From the NCBI GenBank assembly GCA_015501595.1, contig JADNRX010000023.1:248001-312000 (forward strand): 64,000 nucleotides of DNA, written 5' to 3'. Position numbers and translations under genes: made by a program. Positions within the stretch are counted from its first letter, which is position 1, and the number at the start of each line of letters is the position of its first letter. This document shows positions 23,060-33,304 of the stretch, in pieces. The notes beneath the pieces were generated by a model. The model had not been told where the DNA came from and searched no databases. It worked only from the letters and a program-made list of their open reading frames with translations. Source of the stretch: Hymenopellis radicata (taxonomy: Eukaryota; Basidiomycota; Agaricomycetes; Agaricales; Physalacriaceae).

Positions 23060-25108
23060 CTAATTTGCTTCGGCAAGCGCTTCTTCCCGTCTTTTGCGGC
23101 GTCGAGCAGGTCCGATTTGTATCACAATCAAGACGACGGGTATCGTGAGGAGAGAAATACCACCGAGGAGGACGTAGGTCCAGCCGGCACCAATACCATC
23201 TAGTATGACGTTCATTACAGCGACGAGGGCCGCTCCCATAGTGCAACGAAGCAGGTTATTCTCAGTACAAATGGCGAGTCAGCTCGCGTATTACTTGTTC
23301 GATAGAGCACTCACGCAGGCGGTCACAGAGGAGCTTTGGTTCGGAACCCAGTCAATGATGAGCGTCTGAGCCGCACTCATGACAGCCATAGCCACAAACC
23401 GACTGGACACGATCAGCGAATTAGCAATAGTCTCAACTAACGGTACATACCTGCCGCTTGCAAGAGAAGCGGCCCTGCTAGGTTGACCTTCTTCTCCACA
23501 CACCAACCGTACCCGGCCAAGCTTGCAGTCATAGCAAGCATGAGATAAGGTACAAGTCGGAGTCGAGCCTACAAAATAAGTTGTGCGCCACAGAAAAGGA
23601 CTTGGATGCTCACACCTTCTCTATAGGGAAGTCTTCAGCGACACCATGCTCAGTACGAATATCTAGAGATGCTTCATCCTGTCCCCGTGCAGCCGCGACA
23701 GCCTTGAATACGCGTTTGTACTCTCTATCCAATAAGTGTCCGATCAGTGTAGTACCGAGCATCATACCACCAGCGGTTGCCAGATAACACAGTCCAATGG
23801 AAGTCTGGTTCAGCGAGGGATAGGATTCGCTGAAAAGAGTCGAAATCGAGGCGATAACTCCGTAGTATAGTGTAGATACTACACCATTCACCACAAGAAG
23901 AAGAACGATATCCCAATGCTTCAGCAATAGCAAGGGGTTGCGGAAAGGTTTCTTGGTGGGACGTTGAGTGTTCGGTGGCTTGTCCCCTTGGATTCTGCCA
24001 ACCACTGGAATCAAAGGACGATAGATTTTAGATGGCACGGTCGCGCCATTCCCAACTAGAGCACGCAATGTCTCAGGAAGGAACCTTTCAACAGAATGAG
24101 AGAACGATCGCTTCGTAGAGAGCGTTTACTTACAGGACGAGGATAACAAAGCAAGCCATTGACGCGATCGATAAGAACCAAAATATGGCCCTAAAAGCCC
24201 TTGAGTGTATTGTTCATGGAAATCGAGAGTTTATACCTCCAGCCGAGATGATCAGAGAGAAGACCACCGATCACGGGTCCCAACGCTGGTCCTAGCTGTG
24301 GCGAGTTTTTCGTCAGTATGACATCGACAGAAGAAAAGAGATACCAACATTGGGTCCAATATTGTAAACACCGAAGAAGCCACCACGTTCAACTGGTGTT
24401 GAGATATCACCGAGGACGCCTGCACCTAGAAGCGTAGAAGGTCTACTAAGCAAACCCGTGGCAGCATGTCGCCAGTATGCCTCACCTAGAGCTATCGTGC
24501 TGGCGGAGCCGGCTGCTTGTACACAACGGAGGACGACGAGCAACCAATACGCAGATGTAGGAACAAGCGCAAGACCAACACACGAGAGTGACAATATTAG
24601 AAGGCACGTAGAGAAGATTGGGCGTCGGCCAATCTGGTCCGCGAGGGTTCCAAAGAGCATAGGTGCTATATTATCAATCATAGATGAGTGATGGACGACG
24701 ATAAAACATCTGCACACTCACAGAGGCCTTGAAAAATCATGTAAACAGTGACCTGCAGGAGGACCACTGATGAGACGTACTGGGTTGTGGGTTTGAAGAG
24801 CTGACGTACCGTAAGATTAATGAGCTCGGTCGACTTGTGAAAAGCGCGTGTCAACGCAGGAATAGCAGGTAGGTAAATGTTGGCTGTGAAAGGACTACAA
24901 CGCGCGATGAACATGGCGAAATCAAAGTAAGGCCGATATCAATCACCTAAACAATCCTCCAAAAGCAATCAACGACACGATGAACCACTTTTCGCGTGAA
25001 GTATAGATGCTATAAGGCTCTGGACTTGTGGGGTGAGTGGCCTCGCAGTGACATGACTGCAGAGGAAGTGTCGTTTGTAGACTGCGGCGTATTTTTCTCC
25101 ACGTTCAT
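23060..25108 (-). CDS. MFS transporter, DHA1 drug:H+ antiporter type
   Basis: A 12-helix proton-driven exporter of the plasma membrane. Recognisable parts are KWFIVSLIAFGGLFSPFTAN, IYLPAIPALTRAFHKSTELI, MFS motif A in GTLADQIGRRPIFS, LRCVQAAGSASTIALG, VYNIGPNVGPALGPVIGGLL with the motif-C GP pair, LGWRAIFWFLSIAS, a cytosolic loop with PTKKPFRNPLLLLKHWDIVL, and a second half ending VLIVIQIGPARRRKRREEAL. The pattern resembles the QDR/FLR1 branch of DHA1, which exports drugs, polyamines or small acids; the substrate cannot be told. Several introns interrupt it. The N-terminus is uncertain: ATG 25108 needs an intron or one indel before EATHPTSPEPYSIYTSREKW. The stop is at 23060. Confidence 0.9.
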
Positions 25109-25771
25109 AGTGCTGTTTCCGTCTTAGTCATGGAGGTCGTGGACGAGTCGTGTGGAAGTTAGAAGATAACAAACAGGTACAAGGGAGTTATATACCAGGA
25201 TCTATTTTTATGCACTAGTTATTATCGGCTACGGCGAGAACGTTCAGCGGTGCTCGTTCGGCCGAAGGAACTTCGCAGCCGGTCGCAATGGGTTGGCAAT
25301 GGGAGTCAGTTTGGCGAGCCATCATTCGGTTTCTCGGTTGCTTCCTCCTGCTATGGATATATTTGTCCGTGTGGTTCAGGAATGTCGGCCAATTAGGTGC
25401 GAAGGATTAGGCAAGCAGTCTGCGTCGATATCTGACCGGCGGTGCTTTTGCTTCCAGCAGAGGCACCTCTGGAGGCAAAGTGGACTGTTGAGCTCCGATT
25501 TTGGCCTGAGGTAGAAGCAATTGGGAAGCACCTCAGAGGCATTGCCTTTCTGTACATGCTTCCGTCCAATGGGGAAACATGCACGGTACATGCGCATGCT
25601 AAGAGCTATGTATGCTAAGGGAGGCGAAATCATCACATCTATATTTGAACCCACCCCAAGTGTGCCAGCTACGCGTACTGAAATTCTGAAAGGTAGTTTA
25701 GCGGAGCCCGAGTCTGGGGAATCAATGAATCGCTTAAGATTGCACACGGTGACGTTTCAACACGGCAAGTA
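25109..25771. other. Intergenic, no gene supported
   Basis: This is the upstream flank of the MFS gene and 3' flank of the next. A 123-codon open frame on the minus strand (25376-25747) has no recognisable features and is probably chance. Confidence 0.55.
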
Positions 25772-26927
25772 TCAAAGGTAGGAGGGCAAAACGTCATGTA
25801 TCGACCGCAAGTCTGGGGTAGAGCTGTGTTTCCTGAACAAATTCTCTAGTGAGATACAGTTCGCTTCGGGGTTCGGGTTGACGATATTATCCGATTTGAG
25901 CTGTTCAACCTGCAGCTCATGATCAGTCAACTGCAAGAGCGAAACCCAGATTCCACTTACTTGGGCACGAGTAACAGTGAACAGATTAACAGGAAGCTGC
26001 TCTAGAACAGCACCTTGGAGGATGCCAAACGCGAAAGGTAATGAAACAATCGGACGTGTACGGCCATTGTACTTCAGAACTGCCTCCATGAGTTGCTTGT
26101 ATGTAAACACTGTAGATTCAACATTGAGGTTATAAAGACTCCTTCCATAATTGTTATTTTTGGATTACCTTCAGGCCCACCAGCCTCGATGATTTTGCCC
26201 TGAACTTCTTTGGCGACAGAGGCATCTTTGGCGATGAGATCAACCAGGCGGGCGAGATCATCCACAAATACGGGCTGGAAAAGGGACGAGCCTCCGCCAA
26301 ACACTGGCAAGAAAGGGAGGAATTTGGACAGACGCGAAAACCTCTACTCTTCGTTTGAGTCAAAGAAGACAGAGAGACTTAGAAGACAATACATTGAAGA
26401 AGTCGTCGTTGGGTCCAAATACCAAGCTCGGTCGAATTATCGTAGCGTTTGGATGATTCTCGAAGACAGCTTTCTCGCCTAGGCCTTTCGTTCTAGCGTA
26501 TGGAATGGGACTTGATGAGTCGGCGCCGATGGCGCTAAAATGGATGAGCTGAGCGCCAACGTCATGCGCTGCGCCAGCAACGGCTGCAGCCCCTTTCCAC
26601 TGAATGTCCTCGAAATCCTTTGGAGTCCCGTGCATGATTCCAACAAGAGAAATGACCATAGACGCGTTTTTGAATGCAGAGGAAAGAGAAGACGGAGATT
26701 TAACATCGACAGACACAGGAGGAAGTAGGCTCGAGGGAGAAAGTGTAGATTTGAGCTGGTCATACGACTTTTGAGGCGTTCTTGAAGAAAGCTGGACGCG
26801 AATGCAAGGTGTCTTGGTGAGTAAACGCGTTATTTGGGTCCCTGGCGCAGTTCAAGGTGACGGAAGATTATTGGTTTAAATGGATACCTATGAAGCCTGC
26901 ACCACAGACGACTATTTTTTGAGACAT
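25772..26927 (-). CDS. NDUFA9/COQ11-like NAD(P)-binding protein (atypical SDR)
   Basis: A Rossmann-fold protein of the extended SDR class. It begins MSQKIVVCGAGFIG, giving the GxGxxG nucleotide-binding loop at residues 9-14. It then has VISLVGIMHGTPKDFEDIQ, AQLIHFSAIGADSSS followed by PYARTKG (the Tyr and Lys of the SDR active site), ATIIRPSLVFGPNDDFFN, FLPFLPVFGGGSSLFQPVFV and DDLARLVDLIAKDA. The family includes the complex I NDUFA9 subunit and yeast COQ11, which acts in coenzyme Q synthesis. The lack of an obvious mitochondrial presequence and the FGGGSSLFQPV strand do not separate the two. Introns lie after FIG and in the C-terminal third. It shares a 188-nt divergent promoter with the next gene. 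Confidence 0.8.
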
Positions 26928-27115
26928 TTTGGCTTTTCAAGTGTGAAGAACGAAGGATGTGTCAGATGATGACTACTATCTACGCGTCATGCAGGGTCAA
27001 ATGCCGACGGCTATGTGTCGCGATAAATATCTACTTCAGTCTTCAGCCTTATGCGCTCCACCCCTCAACCTCTCCGCCGCTTCCAGAGTCTGTGCTCAAC
27101 GTTTTAACTCCAGAA
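26928..27115. promoter_or_regulatory. Shared divergent promoter region, 188 nt
   Basis: It separates the start codons of the NAD-binding protein and the beta-lactamase-fold hydrolase. No specific site is recognised. Confidence 0.5.
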
Positions 27116-29137
27116 ATGTCTTGCCAAAAGGTTCCAGCATCTGAACGGCGAGAATATGCGCCTCCGCCGTCGCGTTACACGAAGCGAAGGCTTCTTGGAG
27201 TGTTATCTGCTTGCCCCCTCCTTCTGATGACCTACTATGCATCCACTATTCGATTGTCTCCGGCCGCTCCGCAAGATGCATCCCCCCAGAGGCGTTGTAG
27301 TCCACCTCTACCAAACCTACTAGCTGAGAATGCAATTGAAGCAACCAATCCCTTGATAAAGGATGCAACTGCGTCTCTCGACGCGTTCTTCTCGGAGCGC
27401 GCGTCCGAAGACGACATTGATAGTATCTCTATCTCAATCGTCACACCTTTCGGGCCAATATTTGAATCTAGCTATGGCGTATTGAAGGCAAACGAAAGTG
27501 ACCCGGGTACAGTGGACCGTCACTCGATCTATCGCATAGCCAGTATCACGAAGATGTTCACCGTGTTGGAAACACTTATCTTGAGGGAGAAAGGGGCTTT
27601 TAAACTGGTCAGTCTCTTTTCTACAAAGCCGATGGACTGCTCAATAGTTCTTGTAGGGACGATCCTGTCACAAAATTCATTCCAGGATTTGAATACCCAG
27701 CGTATAACTGGGTGGACCTGCTCGAAGGCGCGTCTACGAAGTCAGTGAAGAAGCAACCCCCGATTACCCTTCGCCAACTTGCAAGTCATATGGCCGGTAA
27801 GAAATGTTACCAGCCCAATCCAGGTCATCCTCATCCAGTCCATAGGTATCGGCCGAGATTACCCAACCACCAACTTCGACTCCTGGCCACACATACAATC
27901 AGACGCCCTAGCTGTTACCCACTTTGTTGATGAATTCCACACCACAGAACTTGAGGTCGATGGCCCTGCTCAGGATATCCTTGCTTCGTTGGCGAAGAAA
28001 CCACTAGTCACTCTCCTTACAGTTTCCCGATCTACTCAAACACCGGTATGGACCTTCTGGGTCTCAGCAATCTCGGCGCGGAGCAACTTGTCAACAAAAC
28101 TACTGCTACGCACAATGAAATGGTCAAGCGCGATATATTTGAACCTCTGGGACTGAACGGGAGCTTCTACGGCCAACCCGAGGGTGCCTTCGCTGCCCGC
28201 GTCGCTATTCCCGCACTCGATTCTGCCATGGCCGTAATTCATTTCCTTACTTTGGTCGTCATATAATCTAACGTTCCAGCACCTTTCAGGATTACGTTTT
28301 CAACGTGTCCAGCGATCCATCTGGTGGCCAGTACAGTTCATTAGCCGATCTCGTCCAAGTCATGCAGTCGTTTTTGGCGCCCGACACACACGGCGGAGTC
28401 GTGTCTGACTATGTCATCCGCGAATGGTTGCGGCCCTTGCATGGATGGTCAGACGGCTTCCTGGAAGTTGGTGCTCCTTGGGAGATAATTAAGCTTAACC
28501 CGGGCGTTCGATTGTACAGTAAAGGTGAAAAAACCCTAGCTTGAACATGCCGTGATGACTTACTACTGCGCAAATCGTGTAGGCGGCAATCTTCCCGGGT
28601 ACCATTCACAGTTCTCCATAAATCCTCAGTACTCGTACGGAGTCATTGTACTCGTTACAGGTTCTTACGCCGATACCGTCACGCTAGCCTTGGAGGCTAC
28701 TGCACACTTTCAGCCAATCTTCGAACAATTGCAAGCAGAAATGGCTATTGAATCCTATGCTGGAGTTTGGAAGGGCGATGACGGTGTAGCCATCATCGAC
28801 GTTGTCGGAGGCGTGTTATATCTACAACTTCTGGTTGTGGAAGGTGTCGATATTCTCAGTCTTGTCGGCACGGGAAAGCCAGTAGCGTTGTGGTCTACCG
28901 GACGTTCGGGCGAATTCAGGTAACTTCACCAAATAGCACTTGAAATCTCACCTCCATTTGTTCTTCAGAATCGCGTTTGGACGTCCAGCGATAAACGATA
29001 CGCCTTTCGCCGGCTGCGAGCCTTACTGGATATCTTTTGATGACTTCATGGGGCACGACATTCCTGCTGACCTGCTCTACTTTGTAGGTAAGGATGTTGT
29101 GTATCCGTCAGCGAATGTTCGACTGAGGAGACTTTAA
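27116..29137 (+). CDS. Membrane-anchored serine beta-lactamase-fold hydrolase (LACTB/AmpC-like)
   Basis: The ATG at 27116 gives MSCQKVPASERREYAPPPSR, then one hydrophobic helix (LLGVLSACPLLLMTYYA), so it is probably a type II membrane protein. The catalytic domain shows the SxxK motif at about residue 142 (IASITKMFTVLE) and the Y-x-N motif in FPIYSNTG, with substrate-pocket segments LRQLASHMAGIGRD and DIFEPLGLNGSF. It continues GGQYSSLADLVQVMQSF, GGNLPGYHSQFSIN and a beta-rich C-terminal part ending SANVRLRRL. Fungal members are peptidases or esterases of mostly unknown substrate; antibiotic resistance is not implied. The frame is lost at the CC pair 28015-28016; one more C rejoins VTL to PYSFPIYSN. 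The splice near 27606-27660 also leaves a phase mismatch. Confidence 0.85.
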
Positions 29138-29253
29138 TCAATACAACTGGTCTTTATGCTTCAATACGTGGATATGAGCTACAGCTGGGGCGAATATTGA
29201 ACAAAGAAAATACGAAGGATGAACGGGAAGCAAAATTCCTCAGGACACAGGCC

Positions 29254-31398
29254 TTACATAGAGGGGTCATCAGGGTCCACAAAATCGCCAACTTGTCCCA
29301 CAATCTGGACGTCGTCTGCCAATGCACGACGTCGACTCTGACTACGCTTTCTGACCGGCAACGCGGTTTCAAGCGACGCGTCCGGTTCTGGTGCTGAAGG
29401 CGCAACGATTACTGGAATTGGAGGCGCAACAATCTCGGGCACAGGACCAGAAAAATCCTTGCCTGTCATACGCGAGAGGGTGTCCATGTCTGACTAACAG
29501 TGAGAGGATGAAAACAACGGAACAAGTACCACTTACCGACTGGCTTCGAGTTGTTCAATACGAAGTTAATTCGCGCAGGATTCTTCTTATCTTCTGCTTT
29601 GAATTTGTTCTTGCAGGACTTGCGATCTCGCCCCGGAAGAACAAATGCAATAAGCTCATAGTTCTCTCCGTATTGTGCCAAAGCCTATGAAACCTATCAG
29701 GGACAGTAAACGGGACACTAGAGGCGCCTACATCATAAAATAACTCCGTTTCATCTGCACTCCAGCGTGATCCTCGGAAACGTTTGCCGTAGGTTCCAGA
29801 GTTGGTGAACTTTGAAGTATCCGATTCGACGATGTGCGTGTAATTCTCTGTGGCATGATTCTCGTCTCGATCGACTGTTAAGGATGTCTCGTCGATGATA
29901 GTCTCCCCGTTGGGACCGATACGAACTTGAACGTTATACCGACTGGTTGTTAGATCTTGGAATAATCGAATCCATTTCCCGTTTCGTCTGCTGGATTAGA
30001 GCCTGACGTCTCCGGACGAGCGTCTCTTCGTTTGGAGGTGGCTCTTTGGTAGGGGCTGGCGGAGCTGGAGCATCTTCGCCATCGCTTCATTTTCGTCCAG
30101 TCCATACTTCTTCTTCTCCATGAGGGCGCGTAGCCTCGCCCTCTTCTCCTTATTTCGCGCTTTCCAAGCAGCATGACTGCTTTGTATCTCCAGTGCCTTG
30201 CTGCTAACGCGTCCGAAGCCAGGGTCTTCACATAGAAATGCCATTGTAACAACGGTGGGATCAATTTCTTCGCCAGGATCTGCATCTGGGTCGTATGGTG
30301 GCAAGGATGGAGAACGCTTCTTCCTTGGACGCGGTGTTTGGCTACCTGACGATCGCTTACGTTTCTTTGCAGGCGGAGACGTCTCTGCATCTGACCCAGA
30401 ATCGTCGGCGGCTGCTTGCGAAGATTTGCGCTTTCGCACTGGCTTTTGACCATCTTGTCCAGTCGCAGCTTTCTTGCCTCGTCGGGAACCTTTCCTTGTC
30501 GATTTTACCCCGTCACCCTCTTCTGTTTCCTGTTGATCCTCTGTCACAGCCGCGTTCTTCTTGGGTCGCCCCCTCTTTTTCGATTTGCTATCAGTTTCCG
30601 CACCAGATGTAATGGAGGGACATTGTCGGATGCGGAGTTTATGCAGAACTAGATTTCCAGAGAGAATAGGATGTAGCTGGGGGTCTATCGCGCTCAATCC
30701 GGGTGCCGTCAATGACATTGGATCAGATTCGATGGACGAGTGTGCTAAAGATGATAAAAACGCGTCATGAGACATGACTCCCCCAAGAGATTCAAGAGAG
30801 AACCCGCGTCCGAATGGAGTAGAAAACGCGTCCTGAGCGTCCCTATCTACAACCGGGAAAGTCGCGGGCTGTTGGGAAGGAAGGGAAACAGTATTCGAGC
30901 CCGTGAAGGAAGTGGTAGCAAAAGAATTGGGGACATTGATCGCAGATACCGGCGGGTGTGCAATTGGAACCGAGGGAGGGCCAAGACGATTGAAGGAAGA
31001 GAAGGACGTGGATGGAATGGTGCGCGTGATGGACGGTGGTTTGGGTGTCACGGATGCCGATATTGACGGCGGAAGAGCAGTGTTGCGAGCAGGATAAACG
31101 CTCCGAACGGTAGATGCGGTAGAAATGGACTCTTGGGGATCCGGAAAAAAGGAAGCTTGAGGTGGGGGAATACTCGAAGTGGATGCAGATGATGCAAGGG
31201 GTATAGCACTGATACTCGGTGCAGATGCCTCTGATAGTCCGTTCTCTGGATTCTTTGACCTTGTCTCCGCAGACGGAGCGGCGGTACGTGCTCTAACCTT
31301 AACCGACGGTTTAAAGACTGCCCCACCCTTTTCTAAAACAGATATTCAGCGTTCGAATGAAGCCTGACAACTTGCCACTCACGAACGCGACTGGTCAT
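29254..31398 (-). CDS. BDP1: TFIIIB subunit BDP1 (B'')
   Basis: BDP1 completes TFIIIB on tRNA and other RNA polymerase III promoters in the nucleus. The ATG at 31398 starts MTSRVQKGGAVFKPSVKVRA after one intron. A long low-complexity region follows, with basic runs (KSKKRGRPKKN, RKKRSPSLPP) and a conserved helical stretch, DENEAMGEDAPAPPAP to RRRQALIQQTKREM. The diagnostic SANT domain is near the C-terminus: FRGSRWSADETELFYDALAQ, YGENYELIAFVLPGRD, RKSCKNKFKAEDKKNP. The frame is lost at 30079-30080, where one extra G in the coding strand gives AMGEDAPAP. A second junction near 29965 (before YNVQVRIGPNGETIIDE) is also out of phase. The tail is acidic (GDFVDPDDPSM). Confidence 0.9.
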
Positions 31399-31428
31399 GG
31401 TACGAGTAGAGCGCGTATCAAGCCGATA
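31399..31428. promoter_or_regulatory. 30-nt gap between divergent start codons
   Basis: Only 30 nt lie between the BDP1 ATG and the proposed ATG of the next gene. Both transcripts must begin inside each other's region or have almost no leader. Confidence 0.45.
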
Positions 31429-33211
31429 ATGGATGCATCAAGGCAAGAGATAAATTTTGCCTTGTTGTGCTGAAGCGGCCGCGGCCCGTGCCGGATTGAC
31501 TCATTTTGGGCCAAGCACCGTCATCGGCCTTCTTCATGACTTCGTCCACGAAATGACTGACGAACGTCTGGAGTTGCCAACAGGAAGCAGACCAGGATGG
31601 GAACTCAAGAAAAAGGGAGAGCAGCTACAAAACGTGTTCTACAGGTTGGCGATTCTTCCTAGTCTCGACTCAACTAATAATGGATTGAACGTAGCGGTGT
31701 AGTCGCAGAGTCTTTAAGGCGATGTCAATGTCTATGCTTCAATTTCGCGCCCACGCTTACACCTCAGCAGCGCGTGAAAAATGGCTCACACTGTTTCCTG
31801 TGTTCTCGACCAAGACGCGTTCCGGCAGCATCGAATACACTGGACAGCCTCGCTCCGTTAGTCTTCTGCCGCGCGGTGCTTGTGACCTCGAAATTGGTCC
31901 CCATATGTTCCCGGCGACAAAATTCTTTCAAGTAGACTATCTGCCCGAGACACACGGCGTCTCTTCTCTTGCGGCCTTCTATGAGAAGTCTACCTTAGTC
32001 GACAATCAAGAATCAAGTATCACTGCGACGATCGATGAAGACCTGCTAGAACGCATGAATATTGAAGCCGCATCAAATCCTGATCTCACTAATGCGCTCC
32101 AGCGTGTAGCTGCCGGTACAGCTAGCGCGAGCGAACGGCAGGCTCTGGGAATGTTCATTCGTTCTCTGTCCGTTTCAAAAACCGCTGCGTTTGACGTGGT
32201 CATTGAATTTGGAGAAAGATCACACCAGAGGATGTTGTTGCCGAAAGGCCTTGTCTTTTTAGACAGGGAAATTTCACTTGAAGGATTGGCCGATGTGCTG
32301 CTCACGACATGTGTACCCTTCGACCCGCAGAAGAGCGATAACATGGTGACTTTACGATTCAAGAAAGCTCCGATACCTTTATGGGATATGCTGAGCCGCT
32401 GGACGGCGCATGACGAGGAAGAGAGAGTGAATGCATTCCAAACGTTTTACAGCAAACAGGTCGTTCATGTTTTTTCTATGCTAGTCTTGTGTTTCTCACT
32501 CTCCAGTAGAAGAAGTCGAAGAGAAAGTATTTAGCTCATCGTCTTCCTAACGGGCCTCTCGTTGCCCGAATACGAAAGGTACATTTGCCTCTACTATAGA
32601 CCTTATTCACTCGTTTACCATCCGATTCCTAGGTTAACAACATGAAACTGCTGGAGCCTGATTCTCGTTCTCGCAAGACTCACGCAAAGCATACGGGAAA
32701 TAGTAAGTCGGTACGTTCTTTGGAACCTCCAACCGACACTTGGAGGAAATCGACAAGTATCATATCGTTGTCTGATCCATCGCCGTCCCACTTACCACCT
32801 CCGGTATCACGACCCACTGTGTCGATGTTAACGCCTACATCATCATCATCATCATCATCAGCGCCCAGTCAACCAACAACGGTACAAGCCATTGCCAGTA
32901 TGACTAGGACGTCCTGTGTATTGTGCGGCTCATCCAGCGGCTTCGTCGCTGGCGATCGTGAGTACGCCTGTAAACATAAATCGGAGCGGCTCATCATATC
33001 CTCAGGTTACTGTCGCTCATGTGCGGCAGCTCATGCTTTCCCGACCCAATTGCCGCCCACACCGGCGTCATCATCGCACTATTCTTCTATGCAAAACCAG
33101 CATCCCGGGCCGTCTGTCCAGCGACAGTCCTCGGAACAGCACGGTTCCTCGTATTATCAATCTTTTACCATGATTCCCTACATACCGCCACAGAACCATG
33201 ACAACCAGTAA
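31429..33211 (+). CDS. Unrecognised protein with C-terminal Cys cluster
   Basis: I do not recognise it. The likely start is ATG 31429 (MDASRQEINFALL), continuing AEAAAARAGLTHFGPSTVIG only if two bases are missing or one is extra near 31468-31471. Later segments are GWELKKKGEQLQNVFYR, KWLTLFPVFSTKTRSG, LEIGPHMFPATKFFQVDYL, a helical middle (DEDLLERMNIEAASNPDLTN), FDVVIEFGERSHQRMLLPKG and DVLLTTCVPFDPQ. A basic segment follows (KKSKRKYLAHRLP), then a Ser run encoded by repeated tca (about 32838-32862). The final part holds four or five Cys (TSCVLCGSS, ACKHKSE, YCRSCAA) that could bind zinc, and a Ser/Gln-rich tail. The 5' half has two unsettled junctions (31469, 31780). Part of the gene is surely coding; its role is open. 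Confidence 0.65.
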
Positions 33212-33304
33212 ATCAAGACTATGAATAGTTCCGTTGTTGTTATATATACTGATAACTTACTGAAAGCAATGCGAAAACAAACGTAGTACGACCATCATCA
33301 CCTA

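Noticed and set aside
25376..25747. 123-codon open frame on the minus strand
   Set aside because: No recognisable domain or signal peptide, and its stop and start do not fit neighbouring splice signals.
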